The notes under the pieces: model-generated
What the model was told of the DNA's origin: nothing
What the model saw: the letters and a program-made list of their open reading frames with translations, nothing else
Databases searched by the model: none
From: SKVR01 sp046291875
Lineage (GTDB): Bacteria; Bacteroidota; Bacteroidia; Bacteroidales; UBA7960
NCBI GenBank assembly: GCA_046291875.1
Contig: JBKBSF010000011.1
Span: forward strand, 1-64,000
Length of the DNA: 64,000 nt
Direction: 5' to 3'
Position numbers and translations under genes: made by a program
Part shown: piece by piece, positions 40,814 to 50,317 of the stretch
Numbering within the stretch: the stretch's first letter is position 1
Layout of the letters: every line of letters begins with the position of its first letter

Positions 40814-42160
40814 TTAGTTTCCTTCCTTTCTGAAGGCTTTTACCTCATTGATGGCAATGATTGGGATATAACGAATAAACAGCAGCATTCCGCAGATGAA
40901 AATCCCAAACGTACCCACATAAATACCAATATCTACCAGGGTGGGAGAGTAGGCTGTCCAGCTTGAAGGCAGGAAGTCTTCGGCCAGCGAAGATATCAGG
41001 ATGATAAATCGCTCGAACCACATCCCGATGTTGATTATAATGGATACAGCAAACAGTATCCATACATTTCGGCGTGCTTTTTTAAACCAGAATACCTGCG
41101 GAGCAATGGCATTACAGAAAACCATTATCCAGAATGCGGTGCTGAACGAACCGGTCATACGGGCATTGAAGAAGGTATAGAGTTCGTAATCCACCCCTGA
41201 GTACCAGGCAATGAATATTTCGATGGCATAGGCAAGCCCGATAACCAGCGAGCCGAATTTGAGCACATTGGCTATGGCATCTATATGCTTATTGGTAATG
41301 TATTGTTTGATGTCGAAGGCTTTGCGCATAAGCAGCATAATGGTAAGTACCATGGCAAAGCCTGAGAAAATGGCCCCCACGAAGAAGTAGGGAGGCAAAA
41401 TGGTGGCATGCCATCCTGGTAATATTGACACAGCAAAGTCGAGGGCAACAATGGTGTGAACCGAAATTACCAGGGGTGCTGCCAGCCCACCCAGAATACG
41501 GGTAAGTGTTTCGTAGCGGTTGTAGGTAATCATCGAGCCATTCCAACCCATGCTGAAGAATCCATAGAGGGCTTTGCCAATTTTGCTTTTTGATCTGTCG
41601 CGAAGGGTGGCCAGATCGGGTACCATTCCAAAATACCAAAGGGTAATAGACATGAGCAGATAGGTGCTGATGGCTACCACGTCCCACAGCAGGGGTGAAT
41701 TGAAGTTTACCCACAGCAATCGGGTGTTGGGGTAAGGCAGGATGAAGAACGCCAGCCATGGACGACCCATGTGAATAAGCGGAAACAATCCGGCACACAT
41801 TACGGCAAACACCGTCATGGCTTCAGCAGTACGGTTGATGGAAGCTGCCCAGCGCTGGCGGAATACCAGAAAGAAGATGGTGAAGGCGGTGCCGGCATGC
41901 CCGATACCAATCCACCAAACGAAGTTGATGATGTCCCATCCCCAGGCTACACTGTTTGTGAGGCCCCAGGTACCCAGGCCCTGGCTCAGCGACATGTAAA
42001 AGGCCCAGCCGCCATATGCCAGCATGAGGGTTCCCAGCCCCATACCTACCAGCCACCACAGGGGAAGGGTATCTTCTCCGGGGGCAACCAGATCACGGGT
42101 AATCTCATTGTTGCTTTTAGAGGCCGCAACCATGGGCCATCTGATGCTACTCGTTATCAT
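40814..42160 (-). CDS. actC: alternative complex III subunit ActC (NrfD-like)
   Basis: This is a 448-residue membrane subunit with about ten helices, of the NrfD/PsrC family. Recognisable parts are AWGWDIINFVWWIGIGHAGT, MTVFAVMCAGLFPLIHMGRP and MGWNGSMITYNRYETLTRIL. It binds quinol beside the iron-sulfur domain of ActB in solved complexes. The intergenic region before it carries tandem short repeats. Confidence 0.94.
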   Translation of the reverse strand: MITSSIRWPMVAASKSNNEITRDLVAPGEDTLPLWWLVGMGLGTLMLAYGGWAFYMSLSQGLGTWGLTNSVAWGWDIINFVWWIGIGHAGTAFTIFFLVFRQRWAASINRTAEAMTVFAVMCAGLFPLIHMGRPWLAFFILPYPNTRLLWVNFNSPLLWDVVAISTYLLMSITLWYFGMVPDLATLRDRSKSKIGKALYGFFSMGWNGSMITYNRYETLTRILGGLAAPLVISVHTIVALDFAVSILPGWHATILPPYFFVGAIFSGFAMVLTIMLLMRKAFDIKQYITNKHIDAIANVLKFGSLVIGLAYAIEIFIAWYSGVDYELYTFFNARMTGSFSTAFWIMVFCNAIAPQVFWFKKARRNVWILFAVSIIINIGMWFERFIILISSLAEDFLPSSWTAYSPTLVDIGIYVGTFGIFICGMLLFIRYIPIIAINEVKAFRKEGN

Positions 42161-42197
42161 GTGTGTAAGGTTATTTGTATGCTGTTTGTTTTTTCAA

Positions 42198-42262
42198 AGG
42201 TGTGAGGTATGAGGTGTGAGGTGTGGGGTTTTCTTTTTTCAACCCTAACCTTAACCTTAACC
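42198..42262. repeat. tandem 7-base and 6-base repeats between actB and actC
   Basis: Plus-strand reading: four copies of aggtgtg (one base changed in the second copy) fill 42198-42225. After a short T-rich gap, three copies of a ccttaa-type hexamer fill 42243-42262 and overlap the actB stop codon. On the minus strand the hexamers read ggttaa with four GG runs, capable in principle of a two-layer quadruplex in the actB-actC transcript. Confidence 0.6.
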
Positions 42263-45199
42263 TTTCGTATTTCTTATTTTGGTTAAATACCCAACGGTGG
42301 GTAGTGTATGCAGTTCTTCCAGCAGATGGTAGTTGCGTGGGTCCTTTACCAGCTTTGCAACACGGCTGTTGGGGTCGTTGAGATCGCCAAACACCAAAGC
42401 CTGCGATGGGCATGAAGAGGCGCATGCCGGAACAATATCACCATCCTGCAGCTTACGTCTTTCGTTCTTGGCTTTCAACTTGCCCTCCTGGATACGTTGT
42501 ATACAGAAAGAGCATTTCTCTACCACTCCACGCTCACGCACTGTAACATCAGGATTGAGTACCATGCGTCCCAGTTCTGAGTTCATGTTGAAATCGAACC
42601 TGTCGTTCATAGCATACCGGAACCAGTTGAAACGGCGTACTTTGTAGGGGCAGTTATTGATACAGTATTTGGTTCCCACACAACGGTTGTATGCCATCTG
42701 GTTGATGCCTTCGTGGCTATGGTTGGTTGCCGATACCGGGCAAACGTTCTCGCAGGGAGCATTGTCGCAATGCTGACACATCAGGGGCTGATATACCACG
42801 CCAGGGTTTTCTGCATCGCCGGTGTAGTAGCGGTCAATGCGCATCCAGTGCATGATACGGCGGCGACGTACTTCGTCTTTCCCAACCACAGGGGTGTTGT
42901 TTTCGGCCTGGCATGAAATCACACACGTACTGCAACCGGTACAGGCATTCAGATCCACCATGAGGGCCCAGTGGTGTCCTTCAAATTTTTGCTCAGGGTA
43001 CAAGGTAACCATGTGCTTGAGGTGGTAATCGCGAATCTCATTGCCGGCTTTAGGGCTTTGCTGATATTTATCGAGGGTCGACTCTCTTACAATATGGCGA
43101 CCTTCCATGCTGTGATGGGTCTGGGTACGGGCAAACTCGTAACCACTGCCGGTTTTTTCCCAGTTTGTAAGGTTCCAGGAGAAAGGCTGGGTATTGAGAA
43201 GACGGAAGGCATTTACACCTACCTGTTCGGCACTCTTGCCGGCATACTCTCTGCCATAGCCCAGGGCCAGGGTAAAGCACTGGTAGGCTTGTCCGGGTTG
43301 TATCAATACCGGAACTTCAAGGTTGTTGAGGCTAACTTTGTCGCCATCTTTCAGTCCGTGTTCCTGTGCAAAGCGGGGAGATACGGCAGCAAAATTATCC
43401 CAGCACACTTTGGTTACCGGATCGGGCAATTCCTGCAGCCACGGGTTGTTGGCATAGGCTCCATCGGCAACATTCACATTTTCAACTACCATAAACTGAA
43501 CTTCCGATGCCTGTGCTGTTTGGCTTTTGAGTTTTGATACTGCTTCGGAGGCCGTTTCTGTGCGAAGGTTTGCTGCAAAGTTGCGGGTTTCGTTGTTTTC
43601 GAATACACCAGCTTGTAATGTATTGACCCAGAACTGTTCAAAATCAGGATGCTGATTTTGAGTGGGGAACCATACCCTGCGTGCAAACTGTTTGATGTAT
43701 GCATGATAATCTGTATCCATATCCAGCCATGCCAGAAGAGATGATTGAAACTGGCGGGTATTGAAAATGGGTTGCATAACGGGTTGTATAAGGGCATGCG
43801 TACCCCAGGCGGGCATAGCTTCTCCCCACGATTCCAGGTAGTGGTTGTCGGGTAAAATGTAGGCGCATGCTTTTGCCGTTTCATCTTTGGCAGTGGCAAA
43901 AGATACCGATACCGGCACTTTTTGCAGGGCATCTCTCATGCGGTCTGCATGCTGATGGTTGTACAAGGGGTTGGATTTGTAAAACAGCACCATTTCTGCA
44001 TTCCCTTTTTCCATCTCTTCTATCATTTGGCCAAAGGCTTCGGGGTTGCCATGGCCCATGTTGAGGGGTTTGCGGTTGTCGAGGGTATTGCCATAGGCTT
44101 CGGCCATGCTGTTGATGGCATTGATCAGCACCTGTGCCTGCAGATTATTGTGCCCGCAAACCACAATAGCTTTGCCTTTGTGAGCCAGAATTTCCTGTGC
44201 CAGCTGGCGTGTATCGAATTGGGTAGAGGGTGAACTGAAAACAGGATTGCCGGTGAGAGAGGCCATTTCGTTGTACAGCTCCATAATGATCTCCAGCTCC
44301 TCTGAAGGTTTTACCGCAACACGTTGATCGGCATTGGAGCCGGTAACAGACATCCCCGCTTCGAAATGAATATGCCGCGACATGGTTTGCTTCTCTTCAG
44401 ATACCCGGCGTGTTTTTGCATATCGATGAGAGAAGCTTACCGGAGCCAGCCATGTGGCAAGAAAATCGGCACTGAAGCTTACAATCAGATCGGCTTTGTC
44501 GAATCGATAATCGGGTATGGCATCTGCCTGGAAGCTTAACTGGTGAGCCTGGCGGATGGCTTCATAACCCACAGCATCCCAGCTGATCCATTGGAGAGCA
44601 GGATATTTCTGCTGCAGGTTAGTGATGATTTCGTGGGTGGTACGGCTCAAGATACCAGGAGTTACCAGGTAGCATTTTTTGCCTTTTTCTGCTGCCCGAA
44701 GCAGTGTGTCTTTGATGGCACTGTCAGCTTCATCCCATGCCACTTTCTCTCCATTCAGGGTAGGGTATTTGTAGCGGGCGCCGTCATCATACAAGCTTAA
44801 AACCGAGGCCTGCACAATGGCATTGGTACCACCACCGGTAAAACTGCACAAGTCGTTTCCTTCAATTTTGATGGGCCTGCCATCGCGACTTTTTACCAGC
44901 ACGCTGCAAAACCGGTTTCCGTCAACAAAACTGGAGGCGTACCAGTTGGCTTTGCCCGGGGTAAGCGTTTCGGGCTGATGCAGGTAAGGGATGGCTTTTT
45001 TTACAGGGTTTTCGCATGCCGACAATACGGTGGCAGAGAAGAAACTTATGCCGCACCATTTCAAAAAATCGCGACGTGAACTGGATTTGTCGTTGGCTTC
45101 ATTGGCCAGGATCTCCATCATCGATGACTCCTGTTCTTCTTTGGGCGGCTGATAGTCGGCCCGGGTTTCTTCGATGCTTTGCCAGTATTTTTTTTCCAT
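42257..45199 (-). CDS. actB: alternative complex III subunit ActB, fused molybdopterin-like and iron-sulfur protein
   Basis: This is a 980-residue periplasmic subunit. It has a Tat-like signal SSRRDFLKWCGISFF (about 36-50), a large domain related to molybdopterin oxidoreductases, and a C-terminal ferredoxin-type domain. Four cysteine groups are visible in the latter: CTGCSTCVISCQAE, CQHCDNAPCENVCP, CVGTKYCINNCPY and CSFC with CASSCPSQAL. Solved complexes contain no molybdenum in this subunit, and it conducts electrons from quinol to the haems of ActA. Its stop codon lies within a run of short repeats. Confidence 0.95.
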   Translation of the reverse strand: MEKKYWQSIEETRADYQPPKEEQESSMMEILANEANDKSSSRRDFLKWCGISFFSATVLSACENPVKKAIPYLHQPETLTPGKANWYASSFVDGNRFCSVLVKSRDGRPIKIEGNDLCSFTGGGTNAIVQASVLSLYDDGARYKYPTLNGEKVAWDEADSAIKDTLLRAAEKGKKCYLVTPGILSRTTHEIITNLQQKYPALQWISWDAVGYEAIRQAHQLSFQADAIPDYRFDKADLIVSFSADFLATWLAPVSFSHRYAKTRRVSEEKQTMSRHIHFEAGMSVTGSNADQRVAVKPSEELEIIMELYNEMASLTGNPVFSSPSTQFDTRQLAQEILAHKGKAIVVCGHNNLQAQVLINAINSMAEAYGNTLDNRKPLNMGHGNPEAFGQMIEEMEKGNAEMVLFYKSNPLYNHQHADRMRDALQKVPVSVSFATAKDETAKACAYILPDNHYLESWGEAMPAWGTHALIQPVMQPIFNTRQFQSSLLAWLDMDTDYHAYIKQFARRVWFPTQNQHPDFEQFWVNTLQAGVFENNETRNFAANLRTETASEAVSKLKSQTAQASEVQFMVVENVNVADGAYANNPWLQELPDPVTKVCWDNFAAVSPRFAQEHGLKDGDKVSLNNLEVPVLIQPGQAYQCFTLALGYGREYAGKSAEQVGVNAFRLLNTQPFSWNLTNWEKTGSGYEFARTQTHHSMEGRHIVRESTLDKYQQSPKAGNEIRDYHLKHMVTLYPEQKFEGHHWALMVDLNACTGCSTCVISCQAENNTPVVGKDEVRRRRIMHWMRIDRYYTGDAENPGVVYQPLMCQHCDNAPCENVCPVSATNHSHEGINQMAYNRCVGTKYCINNCPYKVRRFNWFRYAMNDRFDFNMNSELGRMVLNPDVTVRERGVVEKCSFCIQRIQEGKLKAKNERRKLQDGDIVPACASSCPSQALVFGDLNDPNSRVAKLVKDPRNYHLLEELHTLPTVGYLTKIRNTKG

Positions 45200-45288
45200 T
45201 GATAGTATGTTGTTTATGGCTTATTCTTAGAGATAAAGGGGGTGCCAGACAGTGCATTCAGATGGGTTGTCCGGGCAGCTGGTATAAA

Positions 45289-46563
45289 TTAATAGTGACA
45301 ACTCATGCAATCTTCGCCACCGAGGTCGGCAGCTGTTACTGCATCAATCTCTCCATTGCGTATTTTCTCGTGCAACCTTTCATAGATTTCAAAATAGGGG
45401 TTGTCGAGGAAGTCTACATTGTTTTCACGGTGGCAGGTAAGGCACCATCCCATGGAAAGATCTTCTACCTGTTTCAGGATATGCATGGTCTCTACCTGTC
45501 CGTGGCACTCTGAGCAGTCAAGTTTCCCGGCATTTACGTGCTGTGCATGGCTGAAAAAGCTGTGATCGGGCAGTTTATGTATGCGAATCCATTCAATGGG
45601 TTCGCCCGTTTCGGCAGCACGATGGATCTTATTGATCTCAAAACGACCACTGTTGGCTCCATTGCGTACCACATTATGGCAGTTGAGGCAAACGTTGTTG
45701 GAAGGGAAGTTGGCTGTAAGGCTGTAATCGGCTGTAAAGTGGCAGTACCTGCAATCGATCTCGTTTTCTCCTGCATGTATCAGGTGCGAGAACTTGATGG
45801 GCTGATCGGGTGCGTACCCCTGGGTGCGGCCCAGAGCCTGAGCTTCTGTCATGGCAAATTGCCCATGAACGGCAATACCCACCAAAAGAATTGCAATATG
45901 GATACCTTTGAATTTGATCTTACGGGTAATAAGCAGATCAATGAGTGCCAGCAGCATCAGGGCTCCCAAGCCCCAAAAAATAAAGGCCCTCACAGGATAT
46001 GCTTGCAATTCCCCGGGGCCTTGTTCCAGAAGTACCATGTAGTAGGCTTCCAGTAAATGTTGTTCCTCCTGGTTGATGTTCATTCCGGCATGATCTTCCA
46101 TCATGCGTGCAGAAACAGGATTGTTCATCAGATCCATAATGGAGTAATCGGGTGTGAGGCTCCACAGTTTGGCCATCTCCCATGCCGCAGGGTTCCAGTT
46201 GATGTCGTGCTGGGGTTTGGTGTAATGGCAGGATGCACAATCGTGCTGCCCACTGCGAAATGGCACCAGTCCTTTGAATAATCTTTCTCCTCTTCTTTTT
46301 TGCTGCGAGGTGTATTCTCCCCTTACGAACAGGGGCTCTGGGTCCTCCTCTGCAAGTACCTCGTCTGGCTCCTCTTGTGGGCTACCATCCTCTGAGGCGA
46401 TAACTTCCTCTACCGTTGTTTCTTGCAGGGTATCGGTAACCTCTTCACCCCTTAGGGAGCGGATAGAGAGCAAGGTACAAATAACCAACAAGCTGATCAT
46501 AACCATAGGCCACGACCCGATTCGTAGAGTCTTGATTGATGTTTTTAGCAGGTTTTTCTTCAT
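45289..46563 (-). CDS. actA: alternative complex III subunit ActA, multihaem cytochrome c
   Basis: This is a 424-residue multihaem subunit and the first gene of the act operon. An N-terminal helix (about 17-35) is followed by an acidic linker (rich in E, about 38-72), then CASCHY, a second helix (about 195-214) and the motifs CRYCHF, CLNCHN, CSECHG, CLTCHR and CMSCHY. Six CxxCH motifs are therefore present. The best-studied ActA proteins are described as pentahaem. The act cluster continues B to F in the usual order. No clear promoter box was seen in the 274 bases upstream. Confidence 0.93.
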   Translation of the reverse strand: MKKNLLKTSIKTLRIGSWPMVMISLLVICTLLSIRSLRGEEVTDTLQETTVEEVIASEDGSPQEEPDEVLAEEDPEPLFVRGEYTSQQKRRGERLFKGLVPFRSGQHDCASCHYTKPQHDINWNPAAWEMAKLWSLTPDYSIMDLMNNPVSARMMEDHAGMNINQEEQHLLEAYYMVLLEQGPGELQAYPVRAFIFWGLGALMLLALIDLLITRKIKFKGIHIAILLVGIAVHGQFAMTEAQALGRTQGYAPDQPIKFSHLIHAGENEIDCRYCHFTADYSLTANFPSNNVCLNCHNVVRNGANSGRFEINKIHRAAETGEPIEWIRIHKLPDHSFFSHAQHVNAGKLDCSECHGQVETMHILKQVEDLSMGWCLTCHRENNVDFLDNPYFEIYERLHEKIRNGEIDAVTAADLGGEDCMSCHY

Positions 46564-46837
46564 GTGCTGAGAGTATTTTCACTTTTTTTTTGAAAAATCG
46601 TTGCAGATTTGGTGTGCCGACATTTCGGAATTCCAATGCTTAAATGCTGACAATCTGGTTTTTGCAAGTGAAAGAGCGTAGGCTGTACACGCAAAGGTTT
46701 TGATTTTCAGTAGATGTGGCTAAATTATAAAAAAAATAATCCGATGCAACCTGCATACCTTATTCATAATGTTTCAAAATAAAGGTGATGGGTTGTATGC
46801 ATTTGCAAGGACGTTGACAGTGGCCCATGCTTTTTAA

Positions 46838-47332
46838 TCAGAAATAGACAACGGTATTTCTTTTGGGAGGTATTTTTATTGTCATGAAACTGACCCCTTC
46901 CATGGCATGACAGGTATTGCAGCTTGCTGTCAGGTTTGTGAAAGCCGCCATAAACACTTCGGGGTTGGCCTCCTCAATTGCCTTCTCCATTTGCGGAAGA
47001 GCTTGCTGCATAAATTGTTGTGCCGATTGTTTGCGCTCGGGGCGTCTTATAAAGCCCTGATCCATGGCTTCTTCTATATGCTCACGCTGATACTCGGCAT
47101 ATTCCCAGTTCTGATCCATACCTGCCCAATAGAGCTCATGGTACCGATAGGCGGTTTCCATCATAGTACGGCTGAATCCCTGAAATTGTTCTTCTATATT
47201 ATCAAGAATCTCTTCCCTGGTTTCGCCCAACCATTGGGTTTCGAAGGTGGTTTGTTGTGTTGTTTGCTGGCAGGCCTGAAAAGTAAAAACCAGCATTAAT
47301 ACCGGAAAAGAAAAAAGTACAATTTTTCGCAT
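46838..47332 (-). CDS. one-haem lipoprotein, cytochrome c'-like
   Basis: This is a 164-residue exported protein. The signal segment IVLFSFPVLMLVFTF ends with the lipobox-like Gln-Ala-Cys (Cys21). The mature part is helical (about 35-130, with many E, Q, R), and a single haem motif, CNTCH, lies near residue 139 towards the C-terminus. That is the layout of four-helix cytochromes such as cytochrome c', though I cannot assign the family. It lies about 270 bases upstream of actA on the same strand. It could be a soluble-domain electron carrier for this respiratory chain or a gas-binding protein. Confidence 0.65.
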   Translation of the reverse strand: MRKIVLFSFPVLMLVFTFQACQQTTQQTTFETQWLGETREEILDNIEEQFQGFSRTMMETAYRYHELYWAGMDQNWEYAEYQREHIEEAMDQGFIRRPERKQSAQQFMQQALPQMEKAIEEANPEVFMAAFTNLTASCNTCHAMEGVSFMTIKIPPKRNTVVYF

Positions 47333-47475
47333 AACTTGTTGTGTTTTTGTTTCTGCGAATATATGCCAAATTGCTAAAATCTTCCGGTGAAAAGGGCTTT
47401 TGATGCGCTATTTGAAATAATTCTAAATAAAAACACGCTGTGGTTTTCTGAGAAATGCCAGCATCAAGTCAGGTT

Positions 47476-48528
47476 TTATTTCTTTAAAATATTGATTTTT
47501 TCAGGATTGGGTTTGAAAAAGCATTGTTGTGGATTACATGAAGAGGTAGGGGGTGCATAAATGATAATTTCCGAACTCTCACCTGAAGATTCAATACGAC
47601 AAGTAAGTTCCTTATACTCTCCCAGGAATTTCTCCTTTACAATAGTGCCGCAAGAGCATCCTTCACCGCTCGATTGCAAGGATATTTCTTCGGGACGGAT
47701 GGAAATTATTACTTCTTTCCCCACATCTTGTTCCGGTATTGAGGCAGGGAAGAAACCAATCGGGGTATGTAAACCATCTTTTTCTGTTCTGGCTTTCAGG
47801 AAATTACTCCTTCCAAAGAAGTCCGAAACATATTCATTTACAGGTTGAGAATAAATTTGTTGCGGGGTGCCCCATTGCAGTGCCTTTCCTTTTTGCATTA
47901 CTACAACCTGATCGGCAATGGTCATAACATCTTTGGTATCGTGAGTAACAAAAATAGCAGTAGCAGATGTTTTGCGGATAATCTGGCTGATATCTTCGCG
48001 CATCTGGGTTTTGCGCATACTATCTATATTGCTGAAAGGCTCATCGAAAAGGATCAGTTGGGGTTGGGGTGCAAGTGCCCTTGCCAGTGCCACCCTTTGT
48101 TTTTGCCCGCCAGAGAGCTGATGAGGATATCTTTTTTCCAGCCCTTGTAATCCGCTCAATGCCATAATCTCTGCAATGCGCTCTTCTGCCTGCCGGCCCG
48201 GTATCCTGAACAATCCAAAACGGATGTTTTCCCATACAGTTTTGTGGGGAAACAGTGCATAATCCTGGAAAACAATCCCCACTTGCCGCTGCTGTGGTTC
48301 AACGAATTGTCCCTCACCGGCAACATTTTTTCCGTTCAGCCAGATGGATCCCGTATCTGGAGTTTCAAAACCTGCAATCATCCGTAAGATGGTGGTTTTA
48401 CCGCAGCCGCTTTCGCCCAGCAGTGCAACAATATGCCCCGGCTTTACCTCCAGGTTAAACTCTGAAACTGCCCACTCTGCAGATCCTTTGAATTTTTTGC
48501 CAAGATTTTTTATTTCCAGAATATACAT
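47476..48528 (-). CDS. fbpC: Fe(III) ABC transporter ATP-binding protein
   Basis: This is the ATPase of a ferric iron importer, 350 residues. Walker A is LLGESGCGKTTILRM, the signature is LSGGQKQRVALARALAP, Walker B is LILFDEPFSNID and the switch His is in IFVTHDTKD. A C-terminal TOBE-like domain (about 240-350) is present. This domain carries an unusual GEGCSCG pair and a late SSCNPQQC pair, four cysteines that could form a metal or redox site. It is the last gene of the A-B-C order on the minus strand, 129 bases after the permease. Confidence 0.88.
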   Translation of the reverse strand: MYILEIKNLGKKFKGSAEWAVSEFNLEVKPGHIVALLGESGCGKTTILRMIAGFETPDTGSIWLNGKNVAGEGQFVEPQQRQVGIVFQDYALFPHKTVWENIRFGLFRIPGRQAEERIAEIMALSGLQGLEKRYPHQLSGGQKQRVALARALAPQPQLILFDEPFSNIDSMRKTQMREDISQIIRKTSATAIFVTHDTKDVMTIADQVVVMQKGKALQWGTPQQIYSQPVNEYVSDFFGRSNFLKARTEKDGLHTPIGFFPASIPEQDVGKEVIISIRPEEISLQSSGEGCSCGTIVKEKFLGEYKELTCRIESSGESSEIIIYAPPTSSCNPQQCFFKPNPEKINILKK

Positions 48529-48657
48529 TTTGCTGTTTTTTACTTCGTTTGTAAACCGGCTGGCAGTTAGTTGTTTCTCACCTTTGCGTTTGCCTTACAT
48601 CTGCTGTTTGATAATGGCAGCTGTGCTGCTGATGAAGGCCTGTGGCCAGGCTGTTTT

Positions 48658-50310
48658 TTAATCTTTTTTCCCCATAAAACGGTTAAGAACAGCAACGGGC
48701 ACAAGGCCTACCAGCACAATGATAAGTGCTGCAGGCGCGGCCTCTGCAATTCTTTCATCAGAAGCAAACTCGAAAGCCCTGATGGCCAGTGTGTCGAAAT
48801 TAAAGGGGCGTAGTATCAGAGTAAGAGGTAATTCTTTCAGAACATCAATAAACACAAGCAGTACCGCACTGATGATACCTCCCTTGAGTAACGGGATCTG
48901 GATGTTTGCCAGGGTTTTCAGTCCGGAAGCACCCAGCGAGCGGGAGGCTTCATCCACTGAACGTGGAATTCTTTCCATACCACTGTCAATACTGTTGTAA
49001 CCCACAGCCATGAAACGCACCACATAGGCAAAAACCAGAGCGAGCCAGGTTCCGGTCAGGGCAATTCTCAGTCCACCGGTATTCAGGCTGGCAAGGTATC
49101 CATCCAGCCACAAAAAGGGTATCAGAATACCTATGGCTACTACTGCACCGGGCAAGGCATAACCCAGGGTAGCTGTTCGGGCCAGAAACTTCATCAGGGT
49201 GGAAGGAAAGCTTCTGAGCGCAAAGGCAATCATCAGAGCGAGTATTCCTACGGCAACCGAAGCCATGGCCGAAAGCAAAAAGCTATTGCCGATCAATTGT
49301 ACAAATCGTGGGTCAATTACCTGATGCGCTGTGAGGCTGCTCCAGTAAAGGAGCATACCAACAGGGATAAGGAAGCCCAGCATAAGCGGAATCATACACC
49401 ATATCCAGGCAGCTAAGCCATGGAAAGACTTCAGAGTGGTGGGTTTTACCGGGCGGTAAGAGCTTCCCAGGGTATCGTATCGCATCTGGCCACGCTGAAA
49501 GCGCTCCAGGAGGATCAGGGCCAGAACAAAGATCATCAGGTAAGCCGAAAGTTTCAATGCACTCTGTGGGTGCGAAAAGGCAAACCATGCAGTGAAAATA
49601 CCTGTAGTAAAAGTCTCCACCCCAAAATACCGTACCAGACCATAGTCGTTTAATACTTCCATCAGTGCCAGAGATATACCCGCCACAATGGCAGGGCGTG
49701 CCAGGGGAAGTGCTACCTGAAAGAAGATCTGGCCCGGCTTTTTACCAAGTGATGCGGCAACCTCAAACAGTGCCGACGACTGTCTGTTAAAATAGGCACG
49801 GGTGATAAGAAAAACATAGGGGTACAAGGCCAGGGAGAAAATGAAAACTGCACCGGGGAGCGATAATACATCAAAAAAAAGAGATTGCCCCGTGTGTATT
49901 CCCAAGTGATTGCGAGCAAATACATAAACCGGTGAAGTGTAATCCAGTATTCCGGCCCAGGTAAATCCGCCAATATAGGCAGGCAGTGAAATGGGCAGAA
50001 CAAGAGCCCAGGAAAAGAAACGACGACCCGGAAATTTGTACATGCTTACCAGCCATGCTGTGCTTACCCCCATAATAAAGGTTAGCGCGGCTACTCCCAG
50101 CAACAGCCATGTAGTGTTGATAAGGTAAGTAGGCAGCAGGCTGTACATGATATGCTGCCAGGTGGGCCCTCCTTCTGTAAATATGTTGGAAAATACAATG
50201 ATCAGTGGCAGAGAAATGAGCAGGGCTGCAATTAAAGCAGCCCAAACCCAACCACTTTGCAACTGTCTGCTTACATGGATTGAAAGAAGAGGAACTCCAG
50301 GTTTAATCAT
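48658..50310 (-). CDS. fbpB: Fe(III) ABC transporter permease
   Basis: This is a 550-residue permease made of two homologous halves, about twelve helices in all, as in FbpB. Each half has an EAA-type loop: SLGKKPGQIFFQVALPLARP and SLGASGLKTLANIQIPLLKG. The gene begins seven bases after the binding-protein gene. Confidence 0.9.
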   Translation of the reverse strand: MIKPGVPLLSIHVSRQLQSGWVWAALIAALLISLPLIIVFSNIFTEGGPTWQHIMYSLLPTYLINTTWLLLGVAALTFIMGVSTAWLVSMYKFPGRRFFSWALVLPISLPAYIGGFTWAGILDYTSPVYVFARNHLGIHTGQSLFFDVLSLPGAVFIFSLALYPYVFLITRAYFNRQSSALFEVAASLGKKPGQIFFQVALPLARPAIVAGISLALMEVLNDYGLVRYFGVETFTTGIFTAWFAFSHPQSALKLSAYLMIFVLALILLERFQRGQMRYDTLGSSYRPVKPTTLKSFHGLAAWIWCMIPLMLGFLIPVGMLLYWSSLTAHQVIDPRFVQLIGNSFLLSAMASVAVGILALMIAFALRSFPSTLMKFLARTATLGYALPGAVVAIGILIPFLWLDGYLASLNTGGLRIALTGTWLALVFAYVVRFMAVGYNSIDSGMERIPRSVDEASRSLGASGLKTLANIQIPLLKGGIISAVLLVFIDVLKELPLTLILRPFNFDTLAIRAFEFASDERIAEAAPAALIIVLVGLVPVAVLNRFMGKKD

Positions 50311-50317
50311 GTTTTTT

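Noticed and set aside
42198..42262. CRISPR array
   Set aside because: Repeat units are only 6-7 bases with no spacers; no cas gene is in the window.
42257..45199. Catalytic molybdenum oxidoreductase
   Set aside because: The gene lies in a complete act operon, and ActB proteins are known to lack the molybdenum cofactor despite the shared fold.
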